Part shown: one piece after another, positions 6,629-13,901 of the stretch
Layout of the letters: every line of letters starts with the position of its first letter
How positions within the stretch are numbered: the stretch's first letter is position 1
NCBI GenBank assembly: GCA_905201505.1
Contig: CAJKOJ010000036.1
Span: forward strand, 1-20,180
Reading direction: 5' to 3'
DNA length: 20,180 bases
From: an uncultured Eubacteriales bacterium
GTDB lineage: Bacteria > Bacillota > Clostridia > Lachnospirales > CAG-274
The notes under the pieces: generated by a model
What the model saw: the letters and a program-made list of their open reading frames with translations, nothing else
Database searches by the model: none
Told to the model about the DNA's origin: nothing
Made by a program: the position numbers and the translations under genes

Positions 6629-8533
6629 ATGGCAGGTTTCAGAGGAAACAAGGGTTTTGGTGTAAAACCTAAAGTTGATAACCCCGGAAAAATACTTGGA
6701 AGAGTTTTTTCTGTTATTTTAAAAAGATACTGGCTGCAATGTATAGTAGTTGTCATAGGAATTATTGGATCTGCTCTTGCTACTGTAAGGGGTACTCTGT
6801 TTATGCAGACACTTATTGATAATTATATAATCCCTATGACTAAAGAAGCATCACCAAGCTTTACTCCTCTTGCAGGTGCCTTGTTAAAAATAGCAGGTAT
6901 TTATTTAATCGGTGTGCTTTGTAATCTTGCATATCAGAAAACAATGGCTTATATATCACAGGGAACCTTAAAGTATATGAGAATTGAAATTTTTAATAAA
7001 ATGGAAGCACTTCCTATTAAGTATTTTGATACTCATGCTCATGGAGATATAATGTCTGTATACACAAATGATGTTGATACATTAAGACAGCTTATAGGTC
7101 AGAGTATACCTCAGATTATAAATTCTGCTGTATCAATTGTGAGTGTGTTTACAAGTATGATTATACTGGATATTCCACTTACTTTGGTTACAGTTATAAT
7201 GGTATTGCTTATGATTAATGTTTCTAAAAAAATAAGTAAAAAATCCGGAAAATATTTTGGCAGACAGCAAAAGGATTTGGGTGCAGTAAACGGTTATATT
7301 GAAGAAATGATAAGCGGGCAAAAAGTTGTAAAGGTTTTCTGCCATGAGGAAGAATGTATTGCTGATTTTAAGAAAATAAACAATCAGCTCAGAGAAAGTG
7401 CTTATAATGCAAACAAATTTGCCAACATACTTATGCCTATAAATGCCAACTTAGGAAATATAAGTTATGTCCTGTGTGCTATACTGGGAGCAATCCTTGC
7501 TTTAAAGGGTATTACAGACATTACACTTGGTACACTTGTTGCTTTCCTTACTTTAAATAAGAGTTTTAATCACCCCATAATACAAGTGAGCCAGCAGCTT
7601 AACAGTATAGTTATGGCACTTGCAGGTGCTGATAGAATATTCAAACTGCTTGATGAAACACCTGAAGTTGATGATGGCTGGGATACTCTTGTAAATGTAA
7701 AAGAAGGCAGAGACGGTGAACTGATAGAGTGCAAAGAAAGAACAGGTATATGGGCATGGAAAAAGCCTCGTGAAAACGGAAGATTTGAGCTTGTAAGGCT
7801 TGAGGGCGGGGTTGTGTTTGACGATGTTGACTTTGGTTATGATGAGAACAAAATTGTTCTTCACAACATTAAGCTGTTTGCTGAGCCGGGACAGAAAATT
7901 GCCTTTGTAGGAAGTACAGGTGCAGGAAAAACGACAATTACCAATCTTATAAACAGATTTTATGACATACAGGACGGAAAGATAAGATATGACGGCGTAA
8001 ATATAAATCACATAAAAAAAGCTGATTTAAGAAGGTCTCTTGGAATAGTTTTACAGGATACTCACTTATTTACAGGCACAGTAATGGAAAACATAAGGTT
8101 TGGAAAGCTTGACGCTACAGATGCAGAATGCAGGGAAGCTGCAAAGCTTGCAAATGCCCATAGTTTTATTGTAAGGCTGCCTGACGGGTATAATACAATG
8201 ATTACAGGTGACGGAGCAAATCTGAGCCAAGGTCAAAGACAGCTGCTTGCTATTGCCAGAGCTGCTGTTGCAGATCCTCCTGTGCTGATACTTGATGAGG
8301 CAACAAGCTCAATTGATACCAGAACAGAGGGACTTGTACAGAGAGGTATGGACAGACTGATGAAGGGCAGAACAACATTTGTTATTGCTCACAGACTTTC
8401 AACAGTAAGAAACTCTGACTGTATAATGGTACTTGAAAACGGAAGAATTATTGAAAGAGGAAGCCATAATGACCTGATTGAAAAGAAAGGCAGATATTAT
8501 CAGCTATATACAGGTAATCTGGCAGAAGAATAA
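6629..8533 (+). CDS. Heterodimeric ABC exporter, catalytically competent subunit
   Basis: The 634-residue partner of the preceding gene starts at the base after its stop, with AAGGGGG upstream. It has a cytosolic N-terminal extension, a six-helix membrane domain (about 40-340), a charged insertion of roughly 40 residues between the membrane and ATPase domains (about 350-395), and a nucleotide-binding domain with Walker A GSTGAGKTT (428-436), Walker B LILDE with catalytic E557, and H-loop H588 (VIAHRLST). Its signature is LSQGQ (532-536) rather than LSGGQ. Paired with the neighbour this gives one consensus site (this Walker site with the neighbour's VSGGQ) and one degenerate site (the neighbour's D496/Q527 with LSQGQ), the classic arrangement of BmrCD/TM287-288-type drug exporters. 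A strong terminator follows. Confidence 0.94.
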   Translation: MAGFRGNKGFGVKPKVDNPGKILGRVFSVILKRYWLQCIVVVIGIIGSALATVRGTLFMQTLIDNYIIPMTKEASPSFTPLAGALLKIAGIYLIGVLCNLAYQKTMAYISQGTLKYMRIEIFNKMEALPIKYFDTHAHGDIMSVYTNDVDTLRQLIGQSIPQIINSAVSIVSVFTSMIILDIPLTLVTVIMVLLMINVSKKISKKSGKYFGRQQKDLGAVNGYIEEMISGQKVVKVFCHEEECIADFKKINNQLRESAYNANKFANILMPINANLGNISYVLCAILGAILALKGITDITLGTLVAFLTLNKSFNHPIIQVSQQLNSIVMALAGADRIFKLLDETPEVDDGWDTLVNVKEGRDGELIECKERTGIWAWKKPRENGRFELVRLEGGVVFDDVDFGYDENKIVLHNIKLFAEPGQKIAFVGSTGAGKTTITNLINRFYDIQDGKIRYDGVNINHIKKADLRRSLGIVLQDTHLFTGTVMENIRFGKLDATDAECREAAKLANAHSFIVRLPDGYNTMITGDGANLSQGQRQLLAIARAAVADPPVLILDEATSSIDTRTEGLVQRGMDRLMKGRTTFVIAHRLSTVRNSDCIMVLENGRIIERGSHNDLIEKKGRYYQLYTGNLAEE

Positions 8534-8548
8534 AATTTAAATTAATTT

Positions 8549-8590
8549 AAAAGAGTTTTTACAGAGCTAATCTGTAAAAACTCTTTTTTT
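8549..8590 (+). terminator. Intrinsic terminator of the ABC exporter operon
   Basis: A perfect 17-bp stem (8549-8565 with 8571-8587; AAGAGTTTTTACAGA in the 5' arm) has a 5-nt loop, and its 3' arm runs into a seven-T tract (8584-8590). It starts 16 bases after the stop codon. Confidence 0.9.
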
Positions 8591-8613
8591 ATGAAAAAAT
8601 AACAAAATTTGTA

Positions 8614-8642
8614 TTGTGTTTTTGTAAAATGTGTTGTAAAAT
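8614..8642 (+). promoter_or_regulatory. Weak candidate promoter of the MATE gene
   Basis: TTGTGT (8614-8619) and TAAAAT (8637-8642) are 17 bases apart, 38 bases upstream of the start codon. The -35 matches only 3/6. A promoter is expected here because a terminator precedes it. Confidence 0.35.
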
Positions 8643-8679
8643 ATTTTGAAATGTAAATTTAAGCTATGGAGAGTTTAAT

Positions 8680-9990
8680 ATGTATCAGAATACGAGTAAA
8701 GAAATATTTAAAATGAGTGTGCCTATTTTCTTTGAACTGCTTTTGCAGCTATTGGTAGGCAATATTGACCAGATAATGGTAAGCCGTTATTCTCAGGGCT
8801 CAGTTGCAGCTATAAATAACGGAAATCAAATTATGAATATTGTAATAATAGTACTTAATTGTATGAGTGTTGCAACTACTATACTTATTACAAGAGCCTT
8901 TGGTTCAGGTGACAGAAAGCAGGCAAAGATAGTGTCAAATGTATCTGTTTACCTGCTTACAGGATTTAGTGTGGCTGTTACTGTCCTGATTTTTATATTC
9001 AGCAGACCAATATTTAAAGCTTTGTCAATACCTGAGGAAATTCTTGAACAAACAAGTCAATATACTGTTATTGTTGCAAGTTTTGTGATTGTACAGGCTG
9101 TTTATATGGTTATTGCAGCTATTTTAAGAAGTTACAATCTGATGAAAGAAATAACAATTGCCGCACTTATTATGAATGGTATAAATATTGTAGGAAATGC
9201 AGTGCTTATTAAATTTTACGGTATTATAGGTGCAGCTATATCAACAGATGTCAGTAAGTTAATAGGACTTGTTCTTATTACAGCAGTGCTTCTAAAAAAG
9301 ACGGATATGGATTTAAGTTTCCTTAAAATAAAGTATTTTTCTAAGAATATGGCTAAAAGGCTTATGGTTATTGCAATTCCGTCAGGAGGAGAGGCTTTGA
9401 GCTATCAGTTATCACAAATGTATATTTTAAGGTTTGTAAATACTTTTGGAATAGCTGTTATTGCTTCAAGGGGATACTGCAATATGCTTGCAAATGTGGC
9501 CTATGTTTATTCTATGGCTATAGCACAGGCTACACAAATACTTGTAGGATACTTATACGGTAAAAATGACTACAAGAGTATTGGAACAAGAGTAAGAAAT
9601 TCCTGTATTATATCAATGATAGTTTCTGTAAGTATAACAGCAATTTTGTTATTGAATTCGGATACAGTTGTGGGATTGTTTACAAGTGAGAAATATATAC
9701 TTGACCTTTGCCACAAAATATTGTTTGTAGAAATTGTGCTTGAAATAGGAAGAAGCATAAACATTACGATGGTTAAATGCCTTGTGGCAACAGGTGATGT
9801 AAATGTACCTGTTGTATTTGCTCTTATTTCAACATGGTTTGTGGCTGTGGGGTTAAGTTATGTACTTGGTGTAAAAATGGGATATGGTTTGGTTGGTATA
9901 TGGATAGCTATGGCTTGTGATGAATGTCTGAGAGGAGGCGCCTTTGTTCTTAGATTTTTACAGGGAAAGTGGAAGATAGTAAGGGCATAA
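8680..9990 (+). CDS. MATE-family cation-coupled efflux transporter
   Basis: The 436-residue protein has about twelve hydrophobic spans and the two-bundle MatE layout. The first half opens with SVPIFFELLLQLLVGNIDQIMVS, the conserved MATE beginning, with ITRAFGSGD and ILRSYN further on. The second half begins near residue 225 with IAIPSGGEALSYQLSQM and ends with GIWIAMACDECLRGGAFVLRFL. MATE transporters extrude cationic drugs or metabolites using H+ or Na+ gradients; the substrate cannot be read from sequence. ATG 8680 follows GGAGAG by 6 bases. It is bounded upstream by the ABC operon terminator; downstream no terminator is evident before the surface-protein gene. Next to the ABC pair it gives a small efflux cluster. 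Confidence 0.92.
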   Translation: MYQNTSKEIFKMSVPIFFELLLQLLVGNIDQIMVSRYSQGSVAAINNGNQIMNIVIIVLNCMSVATTILITRAFGSGDRKQAKIVSNVSVYLLTGFSVAVTVLIFIFSRPIFKALSIPEEILEQTSQYTVIVASFVIVQAVYMVIAAILRSYNLMKEITIAALIMNGINIVGNAVLIKFYGIIGAAISTDVSKLIGLVLITAVLLKKTDMDLSFLKIKYFSKNMAKRLMVIAIPSGGEALSYQLSQMYILRFVNTFGIAVIASRGYCNMLANVAYVYSMAIAQATQILVGYLYGKNDYKSIGTRVRNSCIISMIVSVSITAILLLNSDTVVGLFTSEKYILDLCHKILFVEIVLEIGRSINITMVKCLVATGDVNVPVVFALISTWFVAVGLSYVLGVKMGYGLVGIWIAMACDECLRGGAFVLRFLQGKWKIVRA

Positions 9991-10101
9991 ATGTACTTGT
10001 TCATATAATATTAATAAAATTATAAATAAAATGACATAAAATACTGTGATATTTGTAGTATACTTATATATGTATAAATTTAACAAACAGGAGGCAATTT
10101 C

Positions 10102-12015
10102 ATGAAAAGAAAAATGACTGCCCTTGCACTTTCAATGTGTATGATGATTTCAAGCGTAAGTTTTATATACGCTGAGGATACAACTACATCTGTACAAGAG
10201 CAAACAGAGGAAAAAACTACTGAAGAGGAAAAAGCTACTGAACCAAAAACAGAAGCTCCTACAGAAAAGACAACAGAAAAGCAGACTGAGGCAACTACTG
10301 CTGAAGTGACAACTAAAAAGGAAGAAGTAAAAACTGAGGCTACAACCTCAAACACAACTACTACAACAAAGAAAACAACAAACAATGATAAGAATGTTAA
10401 AGAGAGCAAAGACATAAGCATAAAAACAGATGATACAAAGTCTCTTTCAAGCTATGTTTCAGGTTCTGCTTTAGATGCCAGAGATTTTAGCTGGGATACA
10501 AGTGACAGCTCAATAGCTACTGTAAATTCAAGCGGTAAAGTTACTGCAAAAAAGAAAGGTACTTGTACAATTACTGCTACAGCAAATGACGGTGGAACAA
10601 AGTATACATATACATTTAATATAACAGTGAAAACTTCATCATCATCTTCATCATCATCAACAACAAAGACATTTAATATAGATGTAGATGATGAAAAGGA
10701 TTTGTATGATTATGTAGATGATGATTATTCTGCAAGCAAGTATACATGGAAGTCAAGCAATACAAAGTATGTTACTGTATCATCAAAGGGTGTTGCAAAA
10801 GGCAAGAGCGAAGGTACTGCTACAGTTACAGCAACGTATGATGATGAGGACCTTGAATACAGGTTTAAAATAACTGTAGGGGATGATGATGAAAGTTCAA
10901 GCCACAAGTCCTCAAGCAAGGTATCAGAAAAGACTGACTGGGATATTTATGTTGGGACAGGCGACAAGGTTGATATAAGTGATATACTTGAGGACGACCC
11001 TGATGAATATGACTGGGATGTTAAAGATGAAGATATTGCTGAAATTGATGAGGATAAAGGTGTTATAAGAGGTCTTGAAGAAGGTAAAACAGATATTGAG
11101 GCCGAAGGTGATGAAGACTATACCTTTACTGTACATGTAGATGATAAGTATTCTACAGATTCAATTACAATAAAGGGTGATGATACAAAAGATCTTGACA
11201 GATACCTTGATGATGATGCTGATGAGTACAGCTTTAAAAGTGACAGAAAAGCTGTTGCCACAGTAAATTCAAAGGGCGAAGTAACAGGTGTTGCAAATGG
11301 CATTGCAACTATTATATGTGAACATGATGATGGTGACATTATTCAGATTTTTGTAACTGTAAGCGGCATTAGCTCAACAACTACAACAACTACACGAGAG
11401 ACAACTACAGAAACAACAACTACTGCTAAAGTTACACAGACTACAACAAAAGCTGCATCTGTATCATTTAATGATATATCTCACAGAGCGTGGGCTATGG
11501 ATTCAATAAAGACAATGGCTTCAAAGGGATATATTGTTGGCGTTGGAGCAAATAAGTTCTCTCCTGATGCTAACTGCAAGAGATGCGACTTTACTATTGT
11601 TCTGATTAAAATGCTTGGACTTGATGACAGTGATGCCGATGTGGAATATGATGATATTTCATCTAAAGCTTATTATTACGACTATGCAATTACTGCTCTT
11701 GCAAACGGAATTGAAGCAGGGGTTGCAAATAATAATTTCAGACCTGATGATTATATAACAAGGGAAGAAGTTATGGTTATGGTTTATAAAGGTCTTGTTA
11801 AGGTAAATGGAAGTATGAATACTGATACTTCTGTTCTTAATAAGTTTACTGATTCGTCAGCTATTGCAGCAGAAAACAGAGAAGCTGTTGCTGCACTTAT
11901 AAACAGCGGTGCAATAAGCGGTACATCTGATACTACTCTTGAGCCAAAGGCTAAAATAACAAGAGCTCAAATGGCTGTTATTATGAATAAGGTTGACCAA
12001 ATTGTAAATAAATAA
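10102..12015 (+). CDS. Secreted surface protein with Ig-like (BIG2-type) repeats and three SLH motifs
   Basis: The 637-residue product has a signal peptide (1-24, ending YA), a long Thr/Glu/Lys linker (about 25-105), four Ig-like repeats (roughly 108-175, 190-257, 272-347, 352-425), a second Thr-rich linker (about 428-455) and three C-terminal SLH motifs starting at residues 456 (FNDISHRAWAMDSI), 516 (YDDISSKAYYYDYA) and 582 (FTDSSAIAAENREA). Repeats 1, 2 and 4 keep the S(D/N)xxxATVNSxGxVTxxxxGxxTIT-type BIG2 signature; repeat 3 is more divergent and very acidic. SLH domains anchor proteins to secondary cell-wall polymer, so this is a non-covalently bound surface protein, perhaps structural or adhesive. 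No catalytic domain is visible. Start is secured by AGGAGG 6 bases upstream; a TATACT -10-like element at 10059-10064 lacks a good -35. Confidence 0.9.
   Translation: MKRKMTALALSMCMMISSVSFIYAEDTTTSVQEQTEEKTTEEEKATEPKTEAPTEKTTEKQTEATTAEVTTKKEEVKTEATTSNTTTTTKKTTNNDKNVKESKDISIKTDDTKSLSSYVSGSALDARDFSWDTSDSSIATVNSSGKVTAKKKGTCTITATANDGGTKYTYTFNITVKTSSSSSSSSTTKTFNIDVDDEKDLYDYVDDDYSASKYTWKSSNTKYVTVSSKGVAKGKSEGTATVTATYDDEDLEYRFKITVGDDDESSSHKSSSKVSEKTDWDIYVGTGDKVDISDILEDDPDEYDWDVKDEDIAEIDEDKGVIRGLEEGKTDIEAEGDEDYTFTVHVDDKYSTDSITIKGDDTKDLDRYLDDDADEYSFKSDRKAVATVNSKGEVTGVANGIATIICEHDDGDIIQIFVTVSGISSTTTTTTRETTTETTTTAKVTQTTTKAASVSFNDISHRAWAMDSIKTMASKGYIVGVGANKFSPDANCKRCDFTIVLIKMLGLDDSDADVEYDDISSKAYYYDYAITALANGIEAGVANNNFRPDDYITREEVMVMVYKGLVKVNGSMNTDTSVLNKFTDSSAIAAENREAVAALINSGAISGTSDTTLEPKAKITRAQMAVIMNKVDQIVNK
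10636..10659 (+). repeat. (TCA)n tract encoding eight serines
   Basis: Eight consecutive serine codons, seven of them TCA and one TCT, encode S179-S186 between the first and second Ig-like repeats. Such tracts can change length by slippage without breaking the frame. Confidence 0.7.
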
Positions 12016-12027
12016 ATTTTTAAATTC

Positions 12028-12061
12028 TGCCTGCAGGGAAATTTCCTGCAGGCAATTTTTT
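12028..12061 (+). terminator. Intrinsic terminator of the surface-protein gene
   Basis: A GC-rich perfect stem, TGCCTGCAGG (12028-12037) with its complement (12045-12054) and a 7-nt loop, is followed by six Ts (12056-12061). It starts 13 bases after the stop. Confidence 0.92.
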
Positions 12062-12083
12062 GTGTAATTTTTAAAATAAGATA

Positions 12084-12114
12084 TTGACTTTGAGTAAGCT
12101 CTAGGGTTTATAAT
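12084..12114 (+). promoter_or_regulatory. MerR-type promoter with 19-nt spacer
   Basis: TTGACT (12084-12089) and a perfect TATAAT (12109-12114) are separated by 19 bases, two more than optimal, a hallmark of promoters activated by MerR-family regulators through DNA untwisting. The spacer holds an imperfect dyad centred on GAGTAAGCTC. It lies 128 bases upstream of the decarboxylase-cupin start. No MerR gene is in the window, so the activator would act from elsewhere. Confidence 0.6.
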
Positions 12115-12193
12115 TTATATAAATAATGAATGAAAGGAAGTATATAAATAGAATATTAAGCTTAAATTTCAAATTAATTTTAGGTTATAAGAT

Positions 12194-12212
12194 ATTGAAA
12201 AAGCTTTTCAAT
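12194..12212 (+). repeat. Small hairpin in the leader of the decarboxylase-cupin gene
   Basis: ATTGAAAA and TTTTCAAT form an 8-bp stem with a 3-nt loop, about 30 bases upstream of the start codon. No T-run follows, so it is not a clear terminator; an operator or a simple mRNA hairpin is possible. Confidence 0.35.
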
Positions 12213-12242
12213 TATTATTAATTTGACAAGGAGGTAAATAAT

Positions 12243-12998
12243 ATGGCAATAAAACAGACAGCAGGAAGAGCGGCTTTAGGTGAATTTGCACCTAAATTTG
12301 CACAGTTGAATGATGATGTGTTGTTTGGTGAGGTATGGAGCAGAGAGGATAAGCTTTCATTGCGTGAGCGTTCGCTTGTTACTGTGGTTGCTTTAATGTC
12401 ACAGGGACTTGTTGATTCATCTTTTAAGTATCATCTTATGTCAGCAAAAAATAATGGTATAACAAAGACTGAGATTGCAGAAATTCTTACCCATGCAGCC
12501 TTTTATGCAGGGTGGCCTAAAGCATGGGCAGCTTTCAGAATGGCTAAAGAGGTGTGGAATGAAAATGAAACTGGGGGAGACGCAAGGAAAGAACATGAAA
12601 ATAATATGATTTTTACTATTGGTCAGCCTAACGATGGTTTTGCAGGGTTTTTTATCGGGCAGAGCTATATTGCACCTCTTTCAACACAGCAAGTTGGTAT
12701 CTTTAATGTAACATTTGAGCCTAAATGCCGTAATAATTGGCACATACATCACGCCGATAAGGGAGGCGGTCAGATACTTATTTGTGTAGGTGGAAGAGGA
12801 TATTACCAGGAATGGGGTAAAGAAGCACAGGAACTTAGCCCGGGAGATGTTGTGAATATTCCTGTTGGTGTAAAGCATTGGCATGGCGCTGCGCCTGACA
12901 GCTGGTTTTCACATTTGGCAATTGAAGTTCCTGCTGAAAACGGAAGCAATGAATGGCTTGAAGCTGTTGATGATGAAACTTATAAGAAATTGAAATAA
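12243..12998 (+). CDS. Carboxymuconolactone decarboxylase-like / cupin fusion protein
   Basis: The 251-residue protein joins an alpha-helical carboxymuconolactone decarboxylase-like domain (about 8-108; RERSLVTVVALMSQGL, HLMSAKNNGITKTEIAEILTHAAFYAGWP) to a beta-barrel cupin (about 148-225). The cupin shows likely metal ligands H167, H169 and H212 (NNWHIHH; PVGVKHWHG). The helical domain lacks the CxxC of AhpD peroxidases, so a thiol-peroxidase role is unlikely; its only Cys residues, C162 and C181, lie in the cupin. Such fusions occur widely in anaerobic Firmicutes, often near MerR regulators and oxidoreductases; the reaction is not known. AAGGAGG lies 6 bases before the ATG. The MerR-type promoter upstream suggests induction by an aldehyde-like, metal or redox signal. 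It stands alone between terminators. Confidence 0.88.
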   Translation: MAIKQTAGRAALGEFAPKFAQLNDDVLFGEVWSREDKLSLRERSLVTVVALMSQGLVDSSFKYHLMSAKNNGITKTEIAEILTHAAFYAGWPKAWAAFRMAKEVWNENETGGDARKEHENNMIFTIGQPNDGFAGFFIGQSYIAPLSTQQVGIFNVTFEPKCRNNWHIHHADKGGGQILICVGGRGYYQEWGKEAQELSPGDVVNIPVGVKHWHGAAPDSWFSHLAIEVPAENGSNEWLEAVDDETYKKLK

Positions 12999-13013
12999 TA
13001 CGTGGAAAATTTG

Positions 13014-13050
13014 TAAATAAATAATGTGAATTTATTTATGTGAGTTTTTT
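13014..13050 (+). terminator. Weak terminator candidate after the decarboxylase-cupin gene
   Basis: An all-AT 9-bp stem (13014-13022 with 13030-13038) is followed after five bases by six Ts (13045-13050). The stem is thermodynamically weak, so the call is tentative. Confidence 0.4.
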
Positions 13051-13147
13051 AAAAATTTTGCCAAAATATTACCATTTATAAATCAGTATAAAATTCCTTA
13101 TAAAACAGATAATAGAAATACAGTATTATTTGATTGGAGGAATTTTG

Positions 13148-13690
13148 TTGAAGGCAACAGGAATTGTCAGAAGAATAGATGACTTAGGTCGAGTTGTAAT
13201 ACCTAAAGAAATAAGAAGGACATTAAGGATAAGAGAAGGTGACCCGTTAGAGATTTTTACAGACAGAGATGGGGAAATTATTTTAAAAAAATATTCGCCT
13301 ATTGGTGAGCTTGGTGCATTTGCTAAAGAGTATGCAGAGAGTTTGGCTAAAAATGCAGGACATATTACATGTATTGTAGACAAGGATCAGATAATTGCCG
13401 TGTCAGGCGGAACCAAAAAAGAATTTATGGAAAAGCATATAAGCTCTGAGCTTGAAGAAGTGATAAACAACAGGAATATGCTGATTGCTGACAGAAATGA
13501 CAGCAACTTTGTGCCTATACTTGAAAATGACAGTGAAAGCTATAATCACGAATTAATAACCCCTATAATTTGCGAGGGTGATGTGTTAGGTGCAATTGTT
13601 ATGTTAAGTGACAGTCAATCCATGGGTGAAGTAGAGGGAAAACTTGCACAGACAGCTGCCGGGTTTCTTGGGAAACAAATGGAGCAATAA
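13148..13690 (+). CDS. spoVT: Stage V sporulation protein T, AbrB/GAF transcription factor
   Basis: From the TTG at 13148 the product is 180 residues and starts MKATGIVRRIDDLGRVVIPK, essentially the SpoVT N-terminus. GGAGG (13136-13140) lies 7 bases upstream; the in-frame TTG at 13130 precedes the ribosome site and is not the start. Residues 1-50 form the AbrB/MazE-like swapped-hairpin DNA-binding domain (EIRRTLRIREGDPLEIF), and about 56-180 a GAF-like domain that in Bacillus mediates tetramerisation. SpoVT tunes sigma-G-dependent genes in the late forespore and influences spore germination, so the host very likely makes endospores. The length matches the Bacillus protein (178). It is monocistronic: a terminator follows. 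Confidence 0.95.
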   Translation: MKATGIVRRIDDLGRVVIPKEIRRTLRIREGDPLEIFTDRDGEIILKKYSPIGELGAFAKEYAESLAKNAGHITCIVDKDQIIAVSGGTKKEFMEKHISSELEEVINNRNMLIADRNDSNFVPILENDSESYNHELITPIICEGDVLGAIVMLSDSQSMGEVEGKLAQTAAGFLGKQMEQ

Positions 13691-13705
13691 AAGAAGTATG
13701 AAATT

Positions 13706-13744
13706 GGCAGAGTATCTATCCCAAACAGATAGGCTCTGTCTTTT
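13706..13744 (+). terminator. Intrinsic terminator of spoVT
   Basis: GGCAGAG (13706-13712) pairs with CTCTGTC (13734-13740), and an inner CTATC/GATAG stem closes the loop, with a small internal bulge. TTTTGTTATT follows. It starts 15 bases past the stop. Confidence 0.8.
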
Positions 13745-13824
13745 GTTATTACATATAATCAGGGGATTAAGAAAAATAAAGATAATTTATTGATTTGTTT
13801 AAAGTAAAATGTTAAATATTGTGC

Positions 13825-13861
13825 ATCATACATAGAAAAAATTAAAAATGTATGATATACT
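13825..13861 (+). promoter_or_regulatory. holA promoter (extended -10) overlapped by a 9-nt inverted repeat
   Basis: TGATATACT (13853-13861) is an extended -10 element (TG-N-TATACT) about 40 bases upstream of holA, with no good -35. The perfect arms ATCATACAT (13825-13833) and ATGTATGAT (13848-13856) are separated by 14 bases; the right arm overlaps the -10, where a bound protein would block RNA polymerase. Confidence 0.45.
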
Positions 13862-13901
13862 ATATTAAAATAAAGTTATATTCAGGTAAGCGGAAAAGAA
13901 G

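Noticed and set aside
12126..12221. A 31-codon reading frame in the leader of the decarboxylase-cupin gene
   Set aside because: No ribosome site precedes its ATG, it starts only a few bases after the predicted transcription start, and its composition is that of AT-rich non-coding DNA.
13086..13115. Sigma-G promoter for spoVT (GTATA and CAGATAATA)
   Set aside because: Spacing of about 15 bases and a poor -10 do not fit the sigma-G consensus well enough to annotate, though forespore expression is expected from the family.
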